A stretch of DNA of 64,000 bases from Sporomusaceae bacterium FL31 (GTDB lineage: Bacteria > Bacillota > Negativicutes > DSM-1736 > Dendrosporobacteraceae): NCBI GenBank assembly GCA_003990955.1, contig BIFV01000012.1, forward strand, positions 62,001 through 126,000, read 5' to 3'. The notes under the pieces were generated by a model that had not been told where the DNA came from, did no database searches, and saw nothing but the letters and a program-made list of their open reading frames with translations. The position numbers and the translations under genes were made by a program. This document shows positions 51,268 through 60,683 of the stretch, piece by piece; position 1 is the stretch's first letter, and every line of letters starts with the position of its first letter.

Positions 51268-51906
51268 TTACAAATCTTCTGTTCTCACCGTAATTTGGTT
51301 AATAGACGGCACATCAATAATCCGCGTTGCAACCTGCTTCGCCAAATACATATTATGAGTAATCAGCATAATTCCCATCTTTTCTTCGGCAGCATACTGC
51401 AGAAGAAAGTGCCAAATATGCGCTTGATTAAGCGGATCCAACATAGTAGTCATTTCATCGGCAATTAAAAAACGTGTATTCTCCCCTAATGCTCGAACCA
51501 GACAGAAGCGCTGCAACTCTCCTCCGGAAAGCTCGTTGGGCCAACGTTTCAGCCATTTTTCGTGAATCCCCATTTGCTTGAGCACTTTCGCACTGGGCAT
51601 TCCCGCTTCCTCTAAGGAAGCTTTCATTTTCCATCGGGGATTTAATGCCTTCTCCGGATGCTGGTAGACAAGCTGAATGGGACAATACCCTTGCATTGGC
51701 AAAGGTTTTCCCTCCCAAAGAACTTCTCCTTCCTCAGGCGCAAGATAACCGGCGATGATTTTTGCCAACGTACTTTTGCCATAGCCACTAGGTCCGACCA
51801 GGGCGATTCTCTCTCCCTCTTCGATCGCTAAGTTCACATTTTTAAGTATCCATGGGCCATTTGGGTAACGAAAACTTACATTTTTGACTTCAATAATGGA
51901 CGCCAC
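51268..51906 (-). CDS. Opp/Nik-type ABC importer ATPase (second subunit), operon 2
   Basis: 212 aa. Walker A GPSGYGKST, signature LSGGELQRFCLVRAL, Walker B FLIADEMTTMLD, H-loop LITHNMY. Close paralogue of the operon-1 and operon-4 second ATPases. Overlaps its partner by 17 bp. Last gene of operon 2. Confidence 0.88.
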   Translation of the reverse strand: MASIIEVKNVSFRYPNGPWILKNVNLAIEEGERIALVGPSGYGKSTLAKIIAGYLAPEEGEVLWEGKPLPMQGYCPIQLVYQHPEKALNPRWKMKASLEEAGMPSAKVLKQMGIHEKWLKRWPNELSGGELQRFCLVRALGENTRFLIADEMTTMLDPLNQAHIWHFLLQYAAEEKMGIMLITHNMYLAKQVATRIIDVPSINQITVRTEDL

Positions 51907-52765
51907 AGCTGCACCTCATTTCATTCCCGGAAATCTCCCAGATGGCACAACTTGTCCCACACTCCGAGCAATAAGGCAATTGAAATCCGTTTTGAGGTAA
52001 AGCCTTAAATAAGGCGCGGCTATAGGGGTGCTTCAGCCCCTCCCCATCGCCGGAAAAATCATCCCTCCGCGCAGTTTCAATGACCGTACCACTATGGAAA
52101 ATCGAAATTCGATCCGCTACATGCAAGGCTAAATCAATATCATGGGTAATCAGCAGAACTCCCTTGCCTTGATCAGCAAATTCGCGAAAATCCTTTAGCG
52201 CCTGAATGGCAATTTTCAAATCTAAACCCGGGGTAGGCTCATCGGCAATAATCAACTCGGCATTTGTCACTACCGCTGTCGAAATCAAAACACGCCGCGC
52301 CATACCACCGGAAAGTTGAAACGGATAAAGAGAGGACACTTGCGAAGCCAAGTGATATTTCTCAAAAGCCTTTGCTTGTGCTTCCCGCAGTTTTTCCCCT
52401 TCACTGCCTCGTACTTGTTCTCCCACACGCATCAGCGGATCAAGATATGCTACAGACTGGGGAATAAACGCGATTTCTTTTCCCTGCAGCTTTTCTTGAT
52501 ATTCCCGCGTCAACGGTTTACCTTTGTAAGTTATATTTCCGCCAATTTTGGCATTATTAGGCAATATCCCCATAGCTGCGTGAGCTAATAAGCTTTTTCC
52601 AGAGCCGCTGGAACCAACTACCGCTAAAATTTCTCCGGTATAAATCTGAACACTCAGATCGGAAATAACCCGACTTGCGACTTTTTCTAGAGCCGCATTA
52701 TAACTTTCAAAGGTTATTGAGAGCCCCTGGATATCTAAAAGCACTTCTTTTTTTTCTTCTGTCAC
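51890..52765 (-). CDS. Opp/Nik-type ABC importer ATPase (first subunit), operon 2
   Basis: 291 aa. Walker A GSSGSGKSL, signature LSGGMARRVLISTAV, Walker B LIIADEPTPGLD, H-loop LITHDID. The C-terminal cysteine cluster is shortened (CSECGTSCAIWEI...CSCGVHY) compared with the operon-1 copy. Confidence 0.88.
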   Translation of the reverse strand: MTEEKKEVLLDIQGLSITFESYNAALEKVASRVISDLSVQIYTGEILAVVGSSGSGKSLLAHAAMGILPNNAKIGGNITYKGKPLTREYQEKLQGKEIAFIPQSVAYLDPLMRVGEQVRGSEGEKLREAQAKAFEKYHLASQVSSLYPFQLSGGMARRVLISTAVVTNAELIIADEPTPGLDLKIAIQALKDFREFADQGKGVLLITHDIDLALHVADRISIFHSGTVIETARRDDFSGDGEGLKHPYSRALFKALPQNGFQLPYCSECGTSCAIWEISGNEMRCSCGVHY

Positions 52766-52781
52766 TTACTTTCTCAACCTC

Positions 52782-53642
52782 CTACTCACGGGCGCTATAA
52801 GGATCAATCAATGTTTTTAAGTAATCTCCAATTAAGTCAAAAAGCATTACTACCAGCAGTAGCGCCAGCCCTGGAAAAAAAGCCAGCCACCACATACCGG
52901 TAGCCAGATGTTTCATGGATTCAGACAAAATGACTCCAACCGCCGGCACATCCAACGGTAAACCATAACCAAGAAAGGTGATTCCTGCCTCATGAAGAAT
53001 GGCATGGGGGAAAAGCAAAATCAATCCTACAACATACTGCGGGAAAACATGCGGGATAATATGGCGGCTTGCTACGTGCCAAGGACTTTTTCCCATTTTA
53101 CGGGCAATCTGTACATACTGACCCGACCTCACCTGCATGACCTCAGCTCGGATTACACGAGTCAATCCAGGCCAATGGGTTACCGCAACCCCGGCAATCA
53201 CACCTGTCGCACCGCCGCCAAGCGCAATGGAAATCAAAATCAGTAAAATCATATGCGGAATACCCATGCAAAGATCAACCAGCCAATTAACTGCCGTATC
53301 CACCTTACCCCCAAACACGGCGGATAAGCTGCCCAGAGCAAGTGCAATAATCGAGCTGACGCTTGCCGCCAGCAAACCAATCCGAATACTCATGGAAAGC
53401 CCGGCAATGGTCCGGCAAAACATATCACGCCCCAAGTAATCCGTCCCAAAAGGATGTTCCCATGATGGCTCCAGGCGCTTTTGTTCATAGCTCGGCGAAT
53501 ATAAATCAGGATCCATCAAACTTCCCCCGATTGTGATTGCCATCAGAATTAGTAGTCCGGCACTAATTGTTACAATCACTTTTTGACGATAATTTAATTT
53601 CCATTTAGCAGAAGCAGTCTCTGCAACTATATCAACTTTCAT
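52782..53642 (-). CDS. Opp/Nik-type ABC importer permease C, operon 2
   Basis: 286 aa, N-terminal helix (about 24-44) and five more. FGTDYLGRDMFCRTIAGLSMS, EAA loop QVRSGQYVQIARKMGKSPWHVASRHIIPH. Overlaps permease B by 11 bp. Confidence 0.88.
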   Translation of the reverse strand: MKVDIVAETASAKWKLNYRQKVIVTISAGLLILMAITIGGSLMDPDLYSPSYEQKRLEPSWEHPFGTDYLGRDMFCRTIAGLSMSIRIGLLAASVSSIIALALGSLSAVFGGKVDTAVNWLVDLCMGIPHMILLILISIALGGGATGVIAGVAVTHWPGLTRVIRAEVMQVRSGQYVQIARKMGKSPWHVASRHIIPHVFPQYVVGLILLFPHAILHEAGITFLGYGLPLDVPAVGVILSESMKHLATGMWWLAFFPGLALLLVVMLFDLIGDYLKTLIDPYSARE

Positions 53643-54621
53643 GACTGCCTCCTTCCCGGATTTGCGGGTCTATAATTCCATAAATGATATTGGCCATAAC
53701 ATTCCCGGTGAATACAAACAGCACACTAAACAAGGCAATACCCAGCAGCAAAGGAGCGTCGCCCTTCAGCCCTGCCATTGTTGCTGCATTGCCAAGGCCC
53801 GGATACGAAAACACCTTTTCCGCCAGAATTGATCCGCCAAAAAGCTCACTAATGGAGGCAAATTGCAACGTAATTCCCGGCAAGGCAATATTGCGCAGCC
53901 CGTGACGCCAAATAATTTCCCTGGGCTTTTCACCTCGCGCTTTGGCAAAAAGGATATATTCACTTTTAAGTATATCAATCAATTTCTGCCGAGTATGGAG
54001 CGCAATTCCGGCTACACCGCTTACACTCAATGTCAAAGCGGGCAAAATGAGATGATAGATGCGCTCTCCTAAAGTGACCTCATGCGCTAATTTTTCCATT
54101 GGTGCTGCCAATCCCATGGGAAACCATTGAAGCTCAATTGCAAAAACCATTAAGAACAGCAGGCCTAACCAAAAAAGCGGTGTTGACGCAAGCGTCAGAC
54201 AAAACGTCTTGATTGCGCGATCAAGGCAGCCATCCTTATTCATCGCAGCAACAATTCCCAGTATAAACCCCAGTACCCCGGATAGTACCCATGCGAGCCC
54301 CATCAAAGCCAGAGACGCCTGAAAACGTTCGCCAATGATTTTCAAAACCGGTTGCTGATAGGTAATTGATTCCCCCATATCTCCCTGGAGAACATGTCCA
54401 AGCCAGAGGCTATACCGTTCTATTGGGGATTTGTTAAATCCCCAATATTCAGCAATAGCAGACCGCTGCTCTTCCGATACATTAGCAGCACCCAAATATG
54501 CATCCACCGGGTCAATCGGCGATAAAATAATGAGCAGGAAACTGATCATACTCACGGCCAGAAGAAGCGTCAACATCCGCAATAGGGTACTGCGTAAATA
54601 GCGGAGAAATCTCTTATTCAC
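53632..54621 (-). CDS. Opp/Nik-type ABC importer permease B, operon 2
   Basis: 329 aa from GTG 54621, chosen for the AGGAGGAG ribosome site; a longer frame starts at 54654 inside the binding-protein gene. Six helices; LSPIDPVDAYL motif; EAA loop EYILFAKARGEKPREIIWRHGLRN. Confidence 0.87.
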   Translation of the reverse strand: MNKRFLRYLRSTLLRMLTLLLAVSMISFLLIILSPIDPVDAYLGAANVSEEQRSAIAEYWGFNKSPIERYSLWLGHVLQGDMGESITYQQPVLKIIGERFQASLALMGLAWVLSGVLGFILGIVAAMNKDGCLDRAIKTFCLTLASTPLFWLGLLFLMVFAIELQWFPMGLAAPMEKLAHEVTLGERIYHLILPALTLSVSGVAGIALHTRQKLIDILKSEYILFAKARGEKPREIIWRHGLRNIALPGITLQFASISELFGGSILAEKVFSYPGLGNAATMAGLKGDAPLLLGIALFSVLFVFTGNVMANIIYGIIDPQIREGGSHES

Positions 54622-54638
54622 TGAAACTCCTCCTATCT

Positions 54639-56198
54639 CTATTTCCAAGTCCACTCATTCATGTTTTCTACAATTGAAATACCTTGACCACGTGTCGGCA
54701 GCTTGTTAAGCGGTGAAATATCAAGACCTTCCTTAACAAGGTATGTCACATCCGGGCGGGTAATCCATAAATAAGGCACATCCTGTTTCGCAAGCGTCTG
54801 AGCTTCTTTCCAATATCCATTTATTTCGTCAGAGTTGGTTGCAGTAAGAGCTTTTTTTATGATCACATCAACTGACTCGTTGGTATAAGAAGACGGATTA
54901 CCAATCACGGCTTTACCGATCTGCGAAGAATCGTAATACCGGTAAAACTCAATCGGATTGGGTTGTCCAAAGACCCAGCAGGTTGGTACATTTCTGGCTT
55001 CACGGCACTCGGACCACGGCGCAGATTTAGGAACAATGCGGATCCCCAGCTTTTTCGCATCTTCCGCGAGAGCAACCACAGTATTATAGCGGGCTTGGTC
55101 ATTGCTGCGTCCGGTAATTACAATTTCGGCCTTAACACCATTTTTTTCGCGGATACCATCACCATCGGTATCCTGCCAACCGGCAGCTTCTAATATTTTT
55201 TTTGCCTCTTCGACTTGATTGTCTTTAAAACTGTCGCCATTGCTCCAGGAAAGTTCAGCCGCTGCTCCATAAGAAGCTCTGCCAAGGCCGCTTAACGCAT
55301 TCTGAATAATGCTTTCCCGGTTAATCCCAATATTCAAAGCTTTACGAATTGCGAGATCGCTTGTTACATTGTTTCCTACTTTTTTCCCACTAGAATCAGT
55401 CATTTCCGGAATAGTTGGCAAGTTAACGGTAAAGGCATCCATCGCCGGCATCTTGTACAGCTTCATTCCGGCAACTTCCGTCTTGGCAAACTCAGATTCA
55501 ACAAGCACTAAATCCAGTTTCCCCGATTTGGCTGCCGCCAAAGCAGCATCTTCATCCAGTTTTAAGATTGTCACTTTTTTCAGCTTAGGCTTTAATCCGT
55601 AATAATGCTCATTGGGCACAAGGATTAGCTTTTGATCTTTTACAAACTCCATAACTTTCCAGGCCCCGGAGCCTATCGGCTGATCCCCGTAATTCTTATT
55701 ATAAGCATGCTTGGGAACAATGCCGACCTCACTCAAATTAAACAAAAACGTTGACCAAGGATATTTCAAATGGAAAACGACCGTACTTTCATCCAACGCT
55801 TCTACCGAGCTCAGCATCGTCAAATCAGCAGCGGAAGCTTTGCTTTTTGTTGTCTCAAAAGTAAAAACCACATCTGCCGAAGTTAATGGATGACCATCCG
55901 AAAACTTGGCATCTTTACGGATTTTAAAAGTATATGTTAAACCGTCCGGACTGATTTCATAGGCAGTAGCCAAATCATTGGCCAATTGATTTTTTTCTTT
56001 TACTTGCAAGAGATGGCTATGAAAAATATCCGGCGCCCAAACGCCATAGCCTGCAGTTGGATCAAAGCCTCCGGCCACCAAGTTAACTCCCGCCGAAATA
56101 GTAAGCTCATCCTTTGCTGTCTTTTTTGCATCTTTGGATGCGCACCCCGCAAGGAAAATTGTAATGATCAACATACTGAACAACAAAATCTTTCTCAT
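54639..56198 (-). CDS. family-5 solute-binding lipoprotein, operon 2
   Basis: 519 aa. Lipobox FLAGC (Cys near 19). LATAYEISPDGLTYTFKIRKDAKFSDGHPLTSADVVFTF (about 76-114), IGSGAWKVMEF. Same layout as the operon-1 protein (e.g. NNVTSDLAIRKAL) but clearly diverged, with a different C-terminus (ENMNEWTWK). First gene after riboswitch 2. Confidence 0.87.
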   Translation of the reverse strand: MRKILLFSMLIITIFLAGCASKDAKKTAKDELTISAGVNLVAGGFDPTAGYGVWAPDIFHSHLLQVKEKNQLANDLATAYEISPDGLTYTFKIRKDAKFSDGHPLTSADVVFTFETTKSKASAADLTMLSSVEALDESTVVFHLKYPWSTFLFNLSEVGIVPKHAYNKNYGDQPIGSGAWKVMEFVKDQKLILVPNEHYYGLKPKLKKVTILKLDEDAALAAAKSGKLDLVLVESEFAKTEVAGMKLYKMPAMDAFTVNLPTIPEMTDSSGKKVGNNVTSDLAIRKALNIGINRESIIQNALSGLGRASYGAAAELSWSNGDSFKDNQVEEAKKILEAAGWQDTDGDGIREKNGVKAEIVITGRSNDQARYNTVVALAEDAKKLGIRIVPKSAPWSECREARNVPTCWVFGQPNPIEFYRYYDSSQIGKAVIGNPSSYTNESVDVIIKKALTATNSDEINGYWKEAQTLAKQDVPYLWITRPDVTYLVKEGLDISPLNKLPTRGQGISIVENMNEWTWK

Positions 56199-56347
56199 AT
56201 TTCTCTCTCCTCTATAACCTAATCCGATCCCTGTAGAAACTAAAATATGTTCCTGTGGAATATGCTATGAAGTTTTGCCACGCCTCCCATCACAGCGATG
56301 TTCTCCAGCCCGCATTCCGTATTTAGCGAGTTTTCGTTGACCAAAAC

Positions 56348-56384
56348 AAAAAACTCTCCCGCTTACGATTAGCAGAAGAGTTCT
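56348..56384 (-). terminator. terminator of B12 riboswitch 2
   Basis: Minus strand AACTCT..GCT / AGC..AGAGTT stem with a short loop, then TTTTTTGTTTT, between aptamer and binding-protein start. A 16-codon frame (56398-56448) with GGAAGGGG just before its ATG lies between aptamer and hairpin but is too short to call. Confidence 0.7.
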
Positions 56385-56507
56385 ATTACAAGAAAAATCA
56401 CACTGAAGTAGACCAGTATACTGTACCGGTCAAGCCGATTGCTCTCATAATCCCCTTCCTGTCGTTCGCAGGTTCCATGCCGTACAAATACTCGGCACTA
56501 CGGTGAC

Positions 56508-56692
56508 TGTCAATCAGGCAGTTCTCCTGGCTCCGGATCATTACTTAGCCAAACCTTCCCAGGATTGCTCCCAGTGGCTGCATATATCCGGCAAGGATAC
56601 TGCGCTTGGCTTCATTCTCCGTTACAGTGGCGGGACCGCGCCGGTTTTACACCGGTCTTCCCTATTAAGCCTCTTTACGAGGCACCTGACTC
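56508..56692 (-). ncRNA. cobalamin riboswitch 2
   Basis: Minus strand: GTCAGGTGCC, GCTTAATAGGGAA, ACCGGTG..CCGGCGCGGTCCCGCCACTG, CCACTGGG, CTGGGAAGG, and the B12 box AGCCAGGAGAACTGCCTG (plus 56515-56532, identical to that of riboswitch 1). Controls operon 2. The gap 56693-56825 is otherwise empty. Confidence 0.93.
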
Positions 56693-56825
56693 GTTTATTT
56701 TATTGTAGATTTAAGTCGAACTATCATTCATTTTAGCAAGGCTTTTTGCCAGCGTCAACATAATTTTGCCTGCCGGTTATCAATAGTAAACGAATTATGC
56801 ATAGTGTCATACACGCCATGCGATC

Positions 56826-58736
56826 TTAATCGGCTGCTGACGTGGGAGCGGCACAGGCATCCTTGAATACTTCCCGGCCAGGCGGCAGGAGGTCTTTTAC
56901 ATACATGGCACGCATCGCGTTAAGAATAGCAATAACAGAAACACCAACATCGGAAAATATAGCTGCCCACATGGAAGCATAGCCTACAGCACCAAGCCCC
57001 AGCACGATAAATTTAACCCCCAAGGCAAGCCAGATGTTCTGCCGGACAATTGCCAGTGTCTTTTGAGAAATTTTAATGGCTGTAGCAATTTGGGACGGCT
57101 CATCTGTCATGATAACAACATCTGATGCCTCTATAGCGGCATCAGATCCTAAACCGCCCATTGCAATGCCGATATCGGCACGAGCAAGTACCGGTGCATC
57201 ATTAATGCCATCGCCAACAAAAACTAATTGCCCCTTGGCACTTTTTTGCTGCATCAACTCTTCCACGCGCTCTACTTTATCGGTCGGGAGCAGTTCAGTA
57301 TAGGCTTTATCCAGGTTAAGCACTTTAGCAACCTTTTGTCCCACTGCATCGAGATCGCCTGTCAGCATAACAATCTGCCGAATACCAACTGCCTTCAAGT
57401 CGGCAACAGCCCTTTGAGAATCGGCTTTGATTTCATCTTCAATAAGAATATAACCTGCATATGTACCATCAACAGCTATATGAACAACGGTTCCCTCAGG
57501 AGCAATACTTGAGAACAAAACCTGTTCTGCTTGCATGAGTCTACTGTTGCCGGCAAGGACAGTACTTCCGTCAATGAGCGCTTTTACACCATGACCGGGA
57601 AGTTCCTCCACCTTTTCAACACGGGCTGAATCAATCGCTTTTCCATATGCTTTCTTGATAGAAATAGAAATCGGATGATTAGAAGCATCCTCTGCATAGG
57701 CAGCCAGCTCTAGGAGTTTTTCAACATCCATAGCCTCTGCTCGCACTTCGCTGACTGCAAAAGTGCCTTTGGTTAATGTCCCCGTTTTATCAAACACGAC
57801 TATTTCTGCATCAGCAAGGGCTTCCAGATAATTACTTCCCTTTACCAGGACACCGCATTTCGACGCACCGCCGATACCACCGAAGAAACTTAACGGAACA
57901 GAAATAACCAATGCACAGGGGCAGGAAATAACAAGAAAAGTTAATGCGCGAAAAAGCCATACACTAAACTCCTGCCCGGTAACCAAGGGCGGGATTATAG
58001 CCAGAAGAACAGCAGAAAAGACTACTGCCGGAGTGTAATAACGGGCAAATTTAGTAATAAAAGTTTCGGCTTTTGCCTTTTTACTGCTGGAATTCTCCAC
58101 TAAATCCAAAATTTTTGCTACAGTGGACTCACCAAACTCTTTTGTTACTTTTACTGACAAACGGCCGGTTTGATTAATACAACCGCTGATGACTTCGTTT
58201 CCGGTCTCCACCTCACGCGGTATGGATTCACCCGTTAGAGCGGAAGTATCAATACAAGAGTATCCTTCTGTCACAATACCGTCGAGAGGAATACGCTCAC
58301 CGGGCTTAACTACGATAATATCATTGATCTTTACACATTCCGGTTCTACCTGAACAAGCTGTCCATCCTGCCATATATTAGCGTAATCGGGACGAATGTC
58401 CATTAACTCTGCAATGGAACGACGTGATTGATTGACGGCATAAGACTGAAACAATTCCCCAACCTGATAGAACAGCATTACTGCAACGCCTTCCTCATAT
58501 TCTCCCAGGAAGAAAGCGCCGACCGTAGCCACCGCCATTAAAAAATTTTCATCAAATACTTGACCATTCCGGATATTTTGAACAGCCTTCCAGAGAACAT
58601 CACTGCCGATAATTGCGTAACTGATTAAGTAAATAGTAAGTTGCGGGAGGCCTTCAACAGGTAGGAAAAAGGTAACAACATTGATTACTGCTGAAATTAA
58701 AATACGTAGCAATTGCTTTTTATGCTTTTTAGTCAT
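56826..58736 (-). CDS. P1B-type heavy-metal ATPase (Zn/Cd/Pb type)
   Basis: 636 aa from ATG 58736 (AAGGAAG upstream); no N-terminal HMA domain of its own. Actuator TGES, metal-site SCPCALV (about 315), phosphorylation DKTGTLT, SNHPIS His-Pro motif, GDGINDAP hinge. The last helices have NIWLALGVKF and FSDVGVSVIAILNAMRAM, with the Asp typical of the ZntA/CadA (Zn2+/Cd2+/Pb2+) group. Exports metal from the cytoplasm. In an operon after the small HMA chaperone, controlled by the ArsR repressor at 59403. Confidence 0.88.
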   Translation of the reverse strand: MTKKHKKQLLRILISAVINVVTFFLPVEGLPQLTIYLISYAIIGSDVLWKAVQNIRNGQVFDENFLMAVATVGAFFLGEYEEGVAVMLFYQVGELFQSYAVNQSRRSIAELMDIRPDYANIWQDGQLVQVEPECVKINDIIVVKPGERIPLDGIVTEGYSCIDTSALTGESIPREVETGNEVISGCINQTGRLSVKVTKEFGESTVAKILDLVENSSSKKAKAETFITKFARYYTPAVVFSAVLLAIIPPLVTGQEFSVWLFRALTFLVISCPCALVISVPLSFFGGIGGASKCGVLVKGSNYLEALADAEIVVFDKTGTLTKGTFAVSEVRAEAMDVEKLLELAAYAEDASNHPISISIKKAYGKAIDSARVEKVEELPGHGVKALIDGSTVLAGNSRLMQAEQVLFSSIAPEGTVVHIAVDGTYAGYILIEDEIKADSQRAVADLKAVGIRQIVMLTGDLDAVGQKVAKVLNLDKAYTELLPTDKVERVEELMQQKSAKGQLVFVGDGINDAPVLARADIGIAMGGLGSDAAIEASDVVIMTDEPSQIATAIKISQKTLAIVRQNIWLALGVKFIVLGLGAVGYASMWAAIFSDVGVSVIAILNAMRAMYVKDLLPPGREVFKDACAAPTSAAD

Positions 58737-58869
58737 TATTTCACTTCCTTTTAAACGTACAGCGCCTGGTATATCATAGCCGCTGTACGAAAACACAATA
58801 TGATGCCTAAGACTGCTGCGCTGACGCTTCCTGTACAAGCAACTACGCAGCAATACCAATTCAAGCTTC

Positions 58870-59088
58870 TTATGCTTTGATACTAATGTCCGGCTCAATT
58901 TTTTTGATCAATTTCTTGGCTTCATTCAACACAGCATCGAAGGTTTCGTCCGAAGCTTCCAATACCATTTTTTGATTGAGAAAATTAACACTGGCACTCA
59001 TGACGCCGTCAATTTTTTTTACGGCATCCTCAATTTTTGTAGCGCAATGCCCACAGTCCAGACCTTCTAGTTTAATAATTTTTTTCAT
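58870..59088 (-). CDS. CopZ-like HMA-domain metallochaperone
   Basis: 72 aa, one HMA fold with GLDCGHC (about 9-15; CxxC metal site). It probably supplies the ATPase encoded next, which lacks its own HMA domain. AAGGAGGAAG precedes the ATG; the operator/promoter is immediately upstream. Confidence 0.86.
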   Translation of the reverse strand: MKKIIKLEGLDCGHCATKIEDAVKKIDGVMSASVNFLNQKMVLEASDETFDAVLNEAKKLIKKIEPDISIKA

Positions 59089-59117
59089 AATAGTCTTCCT
59101 CCTTGTAGAATAAACTT

Positions 59118-59186
59118 ATGATTAAACAATTAAACAATCGTTTAATCATTCAAAAACAGTATAAAGTTCACTTGTTCCAAAGTCAA
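59118..59186 (-). promoter_or_regulatory. promoter and ArsR-type operator of the P1B operon
   Basis: Minus strand -35 TTGACT (plus 59181-59186), 17 bp, -10 TATACT (plus 59158-59163). An inverted repeat with ATGATTAAAC/GTTTAATCAT arms (59118-59149) covers the predicted start point, as expected for an ArsR/SmtB repressor site. Confidence 0.8.
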
Positions 59187-59350
59187 TATCAAAAAGCAAA
59201 AAATTTTAGATATGCCACGTAAAGTATACGGTCACGCTAGCCAGCAGACACAGCCATTAATCCTGAAATTATCTACTTTCGATGGCTGTGAAAATAAACA
59301 GCCTAGAGCGCAAAGAAACTTTTCGTCCTTGTCTTTCTATCAAAACAAAT

Positions 59351-59387
59351 AGCCATTGAATCCAGTCGTCACCTGAATTCAATGGCT
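59351..59387 (-). terminator. terminator of the arsR-family gene
   Basis: AGCCATTGAATCCAG and CTGAATTCAATGGCT with one mismatch. A related AGCCAT/ATGGCT hairpin lies at about 59252-59289. Otherwise 59187-59402 is empty. Confidence 0.7.
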
Positions 59388-59402
59388 GTAAAAATAATCG
59401 GT

Positions 59403-59768
59403 TCATTTTTCATTTGGACAACATAAAACAAATAAATCATCTATCATTTGATGTATGAGGTGGGCTTTTTTATTGTCAGATAAAGTATAATGAACTTCCT
59501 TGCCAATTCGTTTACTGCTAATGAGCCCGTGTTGTTTCAAGTTGCGCAAATGATGAGACACAGCTGGATCACTCATATTAACAGCAACAGCGATATTGCT
59601 GACACATTCTTCACAATGACAAAGCAGCCATAGAATACGCAAACGCGAACTATCACTAAGTTGTTGAAATGCAGAGGCGGCTTCTGCAAATCGCTCTGCA
59701 TCCGGCATCTGGTCCAATGCTTTTGCGATATGATGTCCGTGATCATGGGGCATTTTTCTATTTTGCAT
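59403..59768 (-). CDS. ArsR/SmtB-family metal-responsive repressor (CadC/CmtR type)
   Basis: 121 aa from ATG 59768 (AAGGAGTGGG upstream). Histidine-rich N-terminus (HDHGHH), winged HTH (about 40-105) with metal-motif residues in LLCHCEECVSNIAVAVNMSDPAVSHHLRNLKQHG, and a C-terminal CC pair. Cys and His ligands suggest Zn/Cd/Pb sensing and control of the adjacent P1B operon. The gap 59769-60071 shows no certain gene; a short minus frame near 59960-60010 (GLKKLNWQDVLALVK) may be a gene remnant. Confidence 0.86.
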   Translation of the reverse strand: MQNRKMPHDHGHHIAKALDQMPDAERFAEAASAFQQLSDSSRLRILWLLCHCEECVSNIAVAVNMSDPAVSHHLRNLKQHGLISSKRIGKEVHYTLSDNKKAHLIHQMIDDLFVLCCPNEK

Positions 59769-60071
59769 ATACCCACTCCTTGGAATTTCTTCAAAATAAC
59801 ACACATGAAATATGATGCTTTCTTATTCTGTAAAAATCATCTATTTTATTATACCATGCCTGTCTTTCACAGGCTAATCTTCTCCGGTCTCTGACAAAAA
59901 GGCAAATAGGATGATAACCAGAGAAGTTCATCATAGGTCTCCTCTTTGCTATCATTTTACCAACGCCAGCACATCCTGCCAGTTCAGCTTTTTAAGCCCG
60001 CTAATACCCCGTTATTTTCTTTTGATGCACTACTCTCCTCGTTACCTTACGCGCCAGCTGTATTAACAGTA

Positions 60072-60671
60072 TCAATTTAATATAACTTGCCGAGTAGCAA
60101 TGCGCTCCATCAAGGAATGGCTATGGGTTACAACAATGAGCCCAATCTTTCTTTCTGCTACTTCTTGCAATAAGAAATTCCATATTTGGCTTTGGGTAAT
60201 CAGATCAAGCATTGTGCTAATTTCGTCAGCGATAAGAAATTTTGTCTGTTTACCTAATGCTCTGGCAATACAAAAACGCTGCATTTCTCCACCAGATAAT
60301 TCCCCGGGAAAGCGATTAAACCAATCACGCTCAATGCCCAATCCATCAATAATCCGCTCTTCAATTTCATCACCTTCTGCAATGACATCTTTCATGCGCA
60401 ACCGAGGATTAACAGATTTTTCAGGATGCTGCCATATCATCTGAATAGGACAATACCCCTTCATTTTGTGTATATCTTTCCCGTCTAGCAATACCTGGCC
60501 GCTTATCGGTTTAATATAACCTGATAAGATCTGGCATAGTGTAGTTTTTCCAAAACCGCTGGGTGCCACAATACCAACTCGTTCATGGCTCTCCACGGTT
60601 ATTTGAAGGTTCTCCAATATATTGAAACCTTTTTTATATCCAAAAGAAATTCCTTTTGCCTCTAAACTCAT
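60072..60671 (-). CDS. Opp/Nik-type ABC importer ATPase (second subunit), operon 4
   Basis: 199 aa. Walker A APSGFGKTT, signature LSGGEMQRFCIARAL, Walker B FLIADEISTMLD, H-loop VVTHSHS. Close to the operon-1 copy. 12 bp after its partner. Confidence 0.87.
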   Translation of the reverse strand: MSLEAKGISFGYKKGFNILENLQITVESHERVGIVAPSGFGKTTLCQILSGYIKPISGQVLLDGKDIHKMKGYCPIQMIWQHPEKSVNPRLRMKDVIAEGDEIEERIIDGLGIERDWFNRFPGELSGGEMQRFCIARALGKQTKFLIADEISTMLDLITQSQIWNFLLQEVAERKIGLIVVTHSHSLMERIATRQVILN

Positions 60672-60683
60672 TTTACTCGCTCC

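Noticed and set aside
56398..56448. 16-codon frame between riboswitch 2 and its terminator as a leader peptide
   Set aside because: Ribosome site spacing is too short and the peptide has no distinctive character; noted only as a weak parallel to 50788-50868.
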